DNA of 64,000 bases from NCBI GenBank assembly GCA_013368325.1, contig JAACJK010000002.1, positions 434,001 to 498,000 of the forward strand, given 5' to 3'. Made by a program: the position numbers and the translations under genes. The stretch comes from Ephemerocybe angulata. Taxonomy: Eukaryota > Basidiomycota > Agaricomycetes > Agaricales > Psathyrellaceae. The notes below the pieces were generated by a model, which was not told the origin of the DNA, made no database searches, and worked only from the letters and a program-made list of their open reading frames with translations. Positions 57,433-64,000 of the stretch are shown here, one piece after another (positions within the stretch are counted from its first letter, which is position 1; every line of letters starts with the position of its first letter).

Positions 57433-58290
57433 GCGTCCCGGGCCAAGGATCCGGAATATTCTTGGCTGGCAGACGGTAAGAAGAAGCCGCAGTTTGACTT
57501 GGATCTCCTAGCATCATGCAGGCAGCAGCCGAGATCGCAGGAAGGCCTCATAGCCTCCATGGTGCATCCATGCGGGGATTTCTATGTTCTTCCATGACGT
57601 GCCTTCTAGCCCGACGACGAGACGCTGGCCGGGTCAAGGCCTCGAAGACCAAAAGGCCCGTATCCAGGGGCGTCATATCCAGGATCTGTCAATATAACTC
57701 GAGTGGTGGAGTTCATGGGAAGTCAGTACACTGCTGCACAAGAGAGGCCATCATGGTAGAGGACCAGGCTGCATTAGACGCCTCTGGGCATTCGGAGATT
57801 CAATTGGCTCCGTCGGACCTTGGCGAGACCCAGCCGTCATAAAAGTGGCAGTGCCCCTGCATGGCGATCACCAAGTTCTCCTTGTAACCGCAGCAGTTTC
57901 GTTATTCTCAGCTTATGAAGCCCTTCAGGGCTGAAAAGCATTCTCCTTTTAACCTGGAATGACAGAGAAACCGATGTGGAAGACGAGCACTATTTTTGAA
58001 TGCTTAATAATTGCCGGCCGGCATGGCCACGATAAGCCGCTCGGATCAAATATCGGTGATGTCAGAATTCCGCTGTTTGAACTTCCAAAATTTGTCCAAA
58101 ATTACGCCGACTGTCAACCTCATGGGTCCATGCGGGTAAGTATGATACTGAGATATATGCGTACCTGAAGCAGCCTCAAGCACAACCCAGTTCACCGGAA
58201 TACGTTCCGTTTTCGCCTCCATGGCTTGGAGTTCAGCCCTGGAGCGAGCAATCTTCCAGGCTCTGTGACTCGACGCCAAGGACGCACGCG
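57433..58290. other. intergenic, no supportable gene
   Basis: Upstream of the GMC gene; short ORFs only. Confidence 0.4.
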
Positions 58291-58297
58291 TCTCCTA

Positions 58298-58998
58298 ACC
58301 CCACTTTTGCTCCGCACCTGTCGCCAGGGATACCAAGCCTCCTTTCGAGAGCCCAAGGTTCCGTAGAATCTCCTCCGAGTCGAGATCATAGACAACAAAC
58401 GCTCCGCTTAACGGGCGCGTACCTCAAAAGTCCTTAAGCGCGCAGATAGACGCCGGTCACCTGCTGATAAACCGCCCCATCTTTATGGCGCAACCCAATC
58501 GTAAATGGAACAGGAGTACAGGAAAGAGAGCTAAGGTGGATTAAAAATAGTGGGGTCCAAACAGAGAAACCCGTGAGCTGCCAACTCTAGCTCCCCTTGG
58601 AGGATAAGCATCGAGGTCAGGGGCGCGGAAGAGACCATCCCGAGAGTTCGTGCGAGTGCGGGTGCGAGTGCGCTTTGGGGCATGGAGGGTCCACCCCCAG
58701 CCTTGCTACTCACCTTTAGGGACGAAGCGGCATCGGATCTATCATGGGAGTGCGCGAGCTCAGAGCGCAGCGGCATTCGGATACTTGTGAGTTGAGTGCC
58801 ATCGGAGGGCGAAGTAGATCGGGCCTCGAGGATGGTGACAGCACAGCCTAGCTCAGTAATCTTCAACTCGTCGAGAGGTTTGTCGAAATCGAGAGGAGAT
58901 TGGTAGAGAGCACCGGAGCTCTCTAGAAGTTCTTCCAACGCCTTCCGCTTCTGCTCCGAATCCCGGTAAATCACGAGTTCGTATTTCTTCCTGTCCAC
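58298..58998 (-). CDS. doubtful hypothetical gene or gene fragment
   Basis: A minus-strand frame from ATG 58998 encodes about 95 plausible residues (M-D-R-K-K-Y-E-L-V-I-Y-R-D-S-E-Q-K...L-L-E-S-S-G-A-L-Y) before a possible GTGAGT donor. A second coding-like patch at 58398-58298 (V-V-Y-D-L-D-S-E-E-I-L-R-N-L-G-L-S) ends at a stop. I could not join them in one frame with clean splice sites, so this is either an unresolved multi-exon gene or a relic. No family recognised. Confidence 0.25.
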
Positions 58999-59270
58999 GG
59001 TCGTCTAAAAGCAAGGGCACCTTGCTCTTGAACGCGTTGCTATACTTCTCGGTTCCCCACTCGACGATCCTTTAGGGCTGGCCGGTTTGCCACCAGAACC
59101 AACTTGCGCGGGCCAAGTTCGAATCCGAATCTAAACATTAACGTAGAGAGGACCGTCGTAGCAAGCTGACTCCAATTCGTCCATTTCGTCGGGAGGGGAC
59201 GGCCGATTCCGATTCGGGTTGAAACTCGCGAGGTCAGCGAGTTCGAACGTGTACATCTATGATCTTGGTA

Positions 59271-59340
59271 TGGATTCGCGCGAACCCCAACGTCGGCACC
59301 GGATACGAGGGTGGGCGTAACTCCACCATCCTCCGTGACC
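59271..59340 (+). pseudogene. laccase fragment (single-block relic)
   Basis: The frame [20 protein letters not shown] matches one internal block of the laccase at 19441-19508 ([13 protein letters not shown]). Nothing laccase-like was found on either side, so it is an isolated remnant about 70 nt long. Confidence 0.7.
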
Positions 59341-60010
59341 TGCTACACCACTACAGTACGTTCAGACGAGTAGCTTATTTTGATTTATAGCGGTTGATTT
59401 GTGGGCCCAAGCGCCTAAGCCTGTTTGGGAACTCAATTGAAGTGATTAGTACTTCTCGCATAGCGCGATCTGGGCATTTGGATGACCCAAGCCAGTTCTC
59501 TGTGGGCTCCACGCTTTGAAATAAATGAATGGATTCGCTTATCTGCTCAGGAGTGTGTGCATGGGATGCGAGCGTTCCCCTGTTTAATGGTGGGCATAGC
59601 TAAACCCGCGGACCTGACTTAGGGTAAGCCTAGCTTACCCTAAGTCAGCCTAACCCCTAACCCGCAAACCTAGGGGTGTATTGTGCATACTACGTAGGTT
59701 TGAAATAGATTCAATAACAGGAACAGCGTGAATAAAATATCGGATATCATCGCCCATGGGTGAATCGATAATCCGGGTAATCATGAAGTTAGCACTGCGC
59801 GTGGCAAGCGCGTGGCGCCTGTTCGCATCTCCCCTAAGGCCAATACAACAGTTCTACGTGACCTTATCGCATGCACACACAACATATGAGCCGTACCGCC
59901 ACGGTGAGTCCTGCAGAAATTCAAAATTTTCACGGCGCTCGGCTGAGCAGCCGTTATCTCGACTGTTATTTCACTAAATACATCGAGATAGAAATTCATT
60001 GTGTGTCTAA
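59341..60010. other. intergenic with a perfect hairpin
   Basis: No gene. Contains the 16-bp inverted repeat at 59614-59648 and AT-rich sequence. Confidence 0.4.
59614..59648. repeat. perfect inverted repeat, 16-bp arms, 3-nt loop
   Basis: CTGACTTAGGGTAAGC and its exact complement GCTTACCCTAAGTCAG flank CTA. CCTAACCCCTAACCCGC follows immediately. Confidence 0.85.
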
Positions 60011-60039
60011 AGGTGTATACACATTACATGTCTTACAAT

Positions 60040-60275
60040 TAAATCCAAACGCGAAATCGAGAGGGAAAGAAATCCCCAATCCTTCAATTTCTTTACCTGC
60101 ACTCGAGCCATCTGTTGACCTCAAGAGGCGCTACGGCGAAGATCACCCCAACGCCTCTCTACTTAAACGTCTTCGCCGGTCTCTCCGAAATGTCACCCAT
60201 CCATTATATATCCTGCATACCCTGACCCACATTCCGGTTCCTGACTTTTTACTGTTAGTCGCTCTCCAGGAACAC
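60040..60275 (+). pseudogene. FunK1 tail relic with 3' flank
   Basis: A short frame contains L-K-R-R-Y-G-E-D-H-P-N-A-S-L-L-K-R, which matches the L-K-R-R-S-V-E-E-H-P-D-A-P-P-P-K-R tail unit of copies 1 and 9. Directly after it lies the 3'-flank repeat also found past copy 7. The rest of the kinase is missing. It is a 3' remnant of a twelfth copy in plus orientation. Confidence 0.65.
60194..60259 (+). repeat. FunK1 3'-flank repeat, copy b
   Basis: Near match to 47765-47834 (CTGCATACCCTGACCCAC...TTCCGGTTCCTGACTTT). Confidence 0.75.
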
Positions 60276-60485
60276 TAGGTATTTGGACAGCGGAACTCGT
60301 GGCGTGCAGCATCGTCACCCTTGTTATCCAGTTCCGTTTAGGTGATTGTGCATCCTTCGTTCTGCATAACATAAAGTACTTCGACGACGCTGCGGCTGGG
60401 GATATAATACATGTGCTGGGGTGTCTAAAAATGTTGATACATGTGAATAATTAGGATACAATAGGAAAGAAACAATGTCTAAGTA

Positions 60486-63029
60486 TCAAGCACGGTTCAG
60501 CCGCGCGCTGCGGCGGACGGCTTTTGGTGAAGTACCCTGAGCGCGAGTGCGCCTCCGAGTCTTGGGAGGGGCACCAGGTTTCACCTTGGAGGGCCCATAA
60601 GGAGGGGGCGCGACAGTCTCGGCGGCCACGGTTATGGGAGGAGAGCGTGCGCTGGGATGGCGCTCTTGTCCAATCTTCTCAACTTCCGAAACGACCTTCA
60701 GGTTGGGAGAAGAGCGAACACGTTTGGAGGGTGATACGTCGGGATGATCCTCCTCGGATGGCCGTTTGCGATTGGCTTGGTTGGAGGAGAGCTTGGAGGT
60801 GGTAGACGGGTCGACCGTGGCAAGTGGTGCCGTGGGCGGTAAGGTTGAACCTTCAGCAGCCCGGTCTTCTCGTTCGTAAGCTGCAAGCGCAGTATCAAAA
60901 AGCTTTAAAACCTTGTCGTAGATCTCCACGCCAACTTCCTTCCCGAGTGCTTCGAGTAGGTCCCGCCTCTCCTCTGGGCTCCGGCTAAATTTCACCCGAA
61001 AGCCATTCTTTTGTCTAACCAACGGAATGAGAAGAGCCTGAAACCCAGTGAGGAGCTCATCAGTGGCCTTGCCCCACCACGGCGAACAGAACCAGGGGTT
61101 GTCAAGAACAGAGTTCCGCCTGTCGGCGGCAATGTCAGGGTCCTTCTCTTCGAAGCGCGCCAAACGCGCATCCATTTGCTTCACCCGCTTCCCGGGGCTT
61201 TCGAATAGAAGGATCAGGTGACACAGGACGTAGAAGAAGGACTCGATGTCGTCAAGATGGTCGTGGACGGCAGGGACTTCAAGCTCCAGATTCCGCAGAA
61301 CTCCACTGGATTGAAAACGCCGTGTGCCCTTCACGATCTGGTTAGTCGGGTTCTAGAAGGGGAAAAGTGGCCACTTACTATTCCTAGCTCTGCACGAAGG
61401 ACAGATATATCGGTATGCGTCCAGGCGGCCATATCGAGGTCGATTAAGGTTCCTCGAGCGCCCGGAGCGGCTCCCGACTTGATGCTCATTAGGATATTTT
61501 GCAGGGACACGTCCCGATGCAGAATCGATTTCGCCAGTAGGCCGCGGTGTCCTGGCGAAAATGTCAGGTGAGATCGTAAAGTGATAAAATGATCTCTTAC
61601 CGTGGATCGCATCTCTGAGCGCAGAAATCGCTTGGAAGCGAGAAGTGAAGTGTTCAAGCGACTGCCCGTAGACTTGCATCACCACACGAGACTTAATCCG
61701 CGCAACGAAGTCTTTACAGACAAAGTCTGAAGGCCGATACTCCTTCGTTTCGGCGCACCGGTCCTGGAACGAGTGCATTTGGACCACCCCTTCGACTCCC
61801 CGCGCTGCCTTCAGAAATACGAACTCCGATGGCTTATCCGCTTCTCTCCATGCGTCCTTGATGAGGACCTCTTCTCCGGTGTCCGGGTGGGTAGCGTACC
61901 AGCACGTCGTCCCTCTCCCACAGAGCGCTTCTCGAATCAGAGGAGGTCGGTCCATCTGCAGCTGGTAGACGATGGTCTGACCGTTCTCGTCGACGGTCTC
62001 GATGGTCCCAGCTGATTTGCGTCCCGTTGCAGGGTCACACGTCCATTGCACGGATGTATCGAAACCGAGAACGGCTTCCCTGGGAGAGCTGAGTCCGAGC
62101 ACGACACGAACAAATGTGTGGGGATGTTGGTGCATGTTGATCAAGGGCGAAACGTAGAAGCCACTTCGGTCGTGGTGAACGAGGCGGAAGCTGCGTTCAG
62201 TGACTATAAGGGTTCTCACGTAATTCCGATTAGGCTGCGTCATGAAAATGTATCTGTCACTTCCGTAAGTAAATGAAGGACGAGGGTTGGGGGAGATAAC
62301 TTACTTGGAGTAGAGTGCCGCCTGAACAATCCGGTCCGGATCGTTAACCTCTTTATCGAGCTCGATGTCGATAACAGAAGCCAGGTCGCAATAGCTAATC
62401 TCGGCCTTCTTCGGTGGCTCAAACGAGGGGCCCACTCCCTTGACGCAGATGACGGGGCGAAAGCCCCCGACCTCGGCTATAGAGGCCCGTGATGATACGA
62501 ATCCACGAGATACACCTTTCTCGCAAGGTTCTCCCAACTTTGAGTGGATGCCAGAGAGTATCCTCTTTAAAGGCACGAGGAGCGCTTCCTTGCTGGCTGG
62601 CGTGCACGACAGACCCTCCCAGCAGCCATCGCTTTGCCGGTACCCAGAAGTGGCTGAAGCAAGGAAGTCGTCGATAGTAGCTGAATTGATCAATTCGCCA
62701 TAGAGAGAGTGTATCCAGGTTTCGGAGACAATCTTGATTTCGTCGCCAATCTCAAGCCTCAATCGTGAATGTGGATCAGCGTCGCCCACACGAACAGGAG
62801 AGTCTGTCGAGTTGTGTAACGGTTTCATTCGCAGGACATTTTGAGGTGGCTCATGGTGCAGGGATGTGGTGTTTCGAAGTGCAGAGGCAGGACTCGTGCG
62901 ATTGAGAGGCGACGAATTAGGGAGCTCGGTTGGAGTAGGTGCAGCGGCTTTGGCAGCCCTTGTTCGTAAGCGTGTCCAGTAGGTTCGTGACTGCTGCGGT
63001 TTTCGGGATACAGTCGCAGAAGGGGGCAT
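60486..63029 (-). CDS. fungal-type protein kinase (FunK1 family), copy 10
   Basis: Exons 63029-62305, 62253-61601, 61551-61379 and 61328-60486 give 797 residues, no break. The head is S-R-T-Y-W-T-R-L-R-T-R-A-A-K. The endonuclease-like pattern has decayed: P-V-I-C-V-K replaces P-D-I-S-I-K, and I-D-I-E replaces E-V-K. Kinase marks are V-L-I-K-D-A-W, H-R-D-V-S-L-Q-N, I-D-L-D-M and G-T-R-R-F-Q-S-S-G-V-L. Exon 3 is one codon longer than usual (M-S-I-K-S-G). The tail is Pro/Lys-rich and ends K-A-V-R-R-S-A-R-L-N-R-A. Closest relative is copy 4, with which it shares an L-R-N-T-T-S head block. Two acceptors 9 nt apart are possible for exon 4, both in frame. Confidence 0.9.
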
Positions 63030-63285
63030 GGTAGTTGGAGTCTAATGGACTCAGCAATGGTGGTGGTAGCGGTTCAAGAGTGTTGACGATGAAATGATCA
63101 CAACAATTGCCGGCAACAGTGGCGATTTTCTCACGTGACTGAGTAGTCTTTCAACCGATTGGGATTGCTTTGGAACTGTTTGGAGCTCTGTTGGAGGCTG
63201 TTGCATTTTGTTTGGCCCTTGACTGGCCTTTGTACAGGGTGCGTGTCAAGCCACCCATCCTTGTTCGTTGCTTCCTACCACCACC

Positions 63286-64000
63286 ATGCTCGACCCGCCT
63301 GTGTCCCCAAGCACTGAGAAATCAGACACCTCAACCCGACCAGTCCTGTCTTCCAAATCGACCGACGACACTCTACCCTCGAACCCCCTTGAGAAAGCAG
63401 AAGGGCCCGGTGGCCACTGCAATGGCTCCTCGGAGGCGGGCTGTCGTGATATCAGCACCACAGAGGGAGAACTGGACTATCCCTTGACAGCTGGCGCCGT
63501 ACACCGCCATGATGATTCGGAGGGTATTCGTGCTTCTGTCGAACGGGGTGATCCCCAAACACCATCCAAGCCTCGTCAATCCGGCTCGGAGAACTTCAAG
63601 CCAATCACTGCGGTTAGCAGCACACCTTTCTGAAGCTCTACTCAGAACCAAGTATCAGAGCATGAGGAGACGAAACAAATCCTCTTCGATGAGCTCAGTG
63701 GCGGGGATATGGTCAATATGCCTTCCGCGGATCCTGGTTGGGCATCAACGCTCTACTTTCAGCAAGCACCAGAGTCGAAGATCAGGGAATTTCTCAACGA
63801 GAAATCGTGTTACTCCCGTGGGCGCTGGAACGATCTTCCAAAATCACCTGGTCTAGAGTCCCAGGTTCAGGGTCCTATGTTCAAAATCATTACCAGCATC
63901 TTAAAGGAATTCAAGCCAGAATCCAGCACTCCGGGGGTCAGCCGCAAAGCCGTCGATACCCACACCACCTTCTTCAAGCACGACAATGTGAATCATAACG
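63286..64000 (+). pseudogene. FunK1 family kinase, copy 11, partial (runs off window), in-frame TGA
   Basis: Only the first exon is inside the window. It starts M-L-D-P-P-V-S-P-S and has no W-T-R head, so it belongs with copies 2 and 5. At 63631-63633 a TGA follows S-S-T-P-F exactly where copy 2 has Arg (S-T-P-F-R), consistent with a CGA to TGA change. After it the same frame remains open with family sequence (R-W-N-D-L-P-K-S-P, P-G-V-S-R-K-A-V-D-T) to the window edge. Later exons are not visible, so the state of the kinase domain is unknown. Confidence 0.75.

Noticed and set aside
59636..59670. CCCTAA-like words as telomere sequence
   Set aside because: Only two or three imperfect units beside a hairpin, in the middle of genes; not a telomeric array.

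Overview
This is eukaryotic, almost certainly Agaricomycete (mushroom-forming basidiomycete) nuclear DNA. Genes are dense and cut by many short introns of about 45-80 nt. They include laccase, glyoxal oxidase and GMC oxidoreductase, which are white-rot type wood-decay enzymes. The dominant feature is a large cluster of fungal-type protein kinases (FunK1 family), a family known to be expanded in Agaricomycetes. I cannot name the species.

Layout. 0-4.8 kb: a GFA/CENP-V-like protein (-), a probable POM34-type pore membrane protein (-), tRNA-Ile(AAT) (+) and two tandem ICMT-like methyltransferases (+), the first with an in-frame stop. 4.8-9.1 kb: no gene I can support, only repeats. 9.1-20.5 kb: FAD monooxygenase (+), NUP53/NUP35 nucleoporin (-), two paralogous small Lys-rich proteins of unknown function (-), a small secreted protein (-) and a laccase with one frameshift (+).

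21-64 kb: the FunK1 array. Ten near full-length copies are present, plus one cut by the window edge and one short relic. They are interrupted by glyoxal oxidase (34.4-36.9 kb, +) and a GMC oxidoreductase (54.7-57.2 kb, -). Numbered left to right the copies are: 1(-), 2(-), 3(+, decayed), 4(-, one frameshift), 5(+), 6(+, one frameshift), 7(+), 8(+), 9(+, two frameshifts), 10(-) and 11(+, stop codon, partial). Copies 1, 2, 5, 7, 8 and 10 are open through all four exons. The copies group as 1/9, 4/10, 6/7/8 and 2/5/11, with 3 alone. The three introns lie at the same places in all the full copies, and exon 2 is 653 nt in most.

Each full kinase has three parts: an N-terminal region with a PD...ExK pattern that looks like a restriction-endonuclease-type fold, a kinase domain with HRD and DLD (not DFG), and a Pro/Lys-rich tail. 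In all but group 2/5/11 the protein opens with a basic W-T-R-x-R motif. In seven copies (1, 4, 6, 7, 8, 9, 10) it ends in R-R-S-A-R-L, the core of the nucleosome-binding motif of animal HMGN proteins. This shared end motif is the most interesting unexplained signal in the window. The oxidoreductases (AA1, AA5 and AA3 types) fit extracellular lignin decay and H2O2 supply; I see no direct functional link to the kinases.
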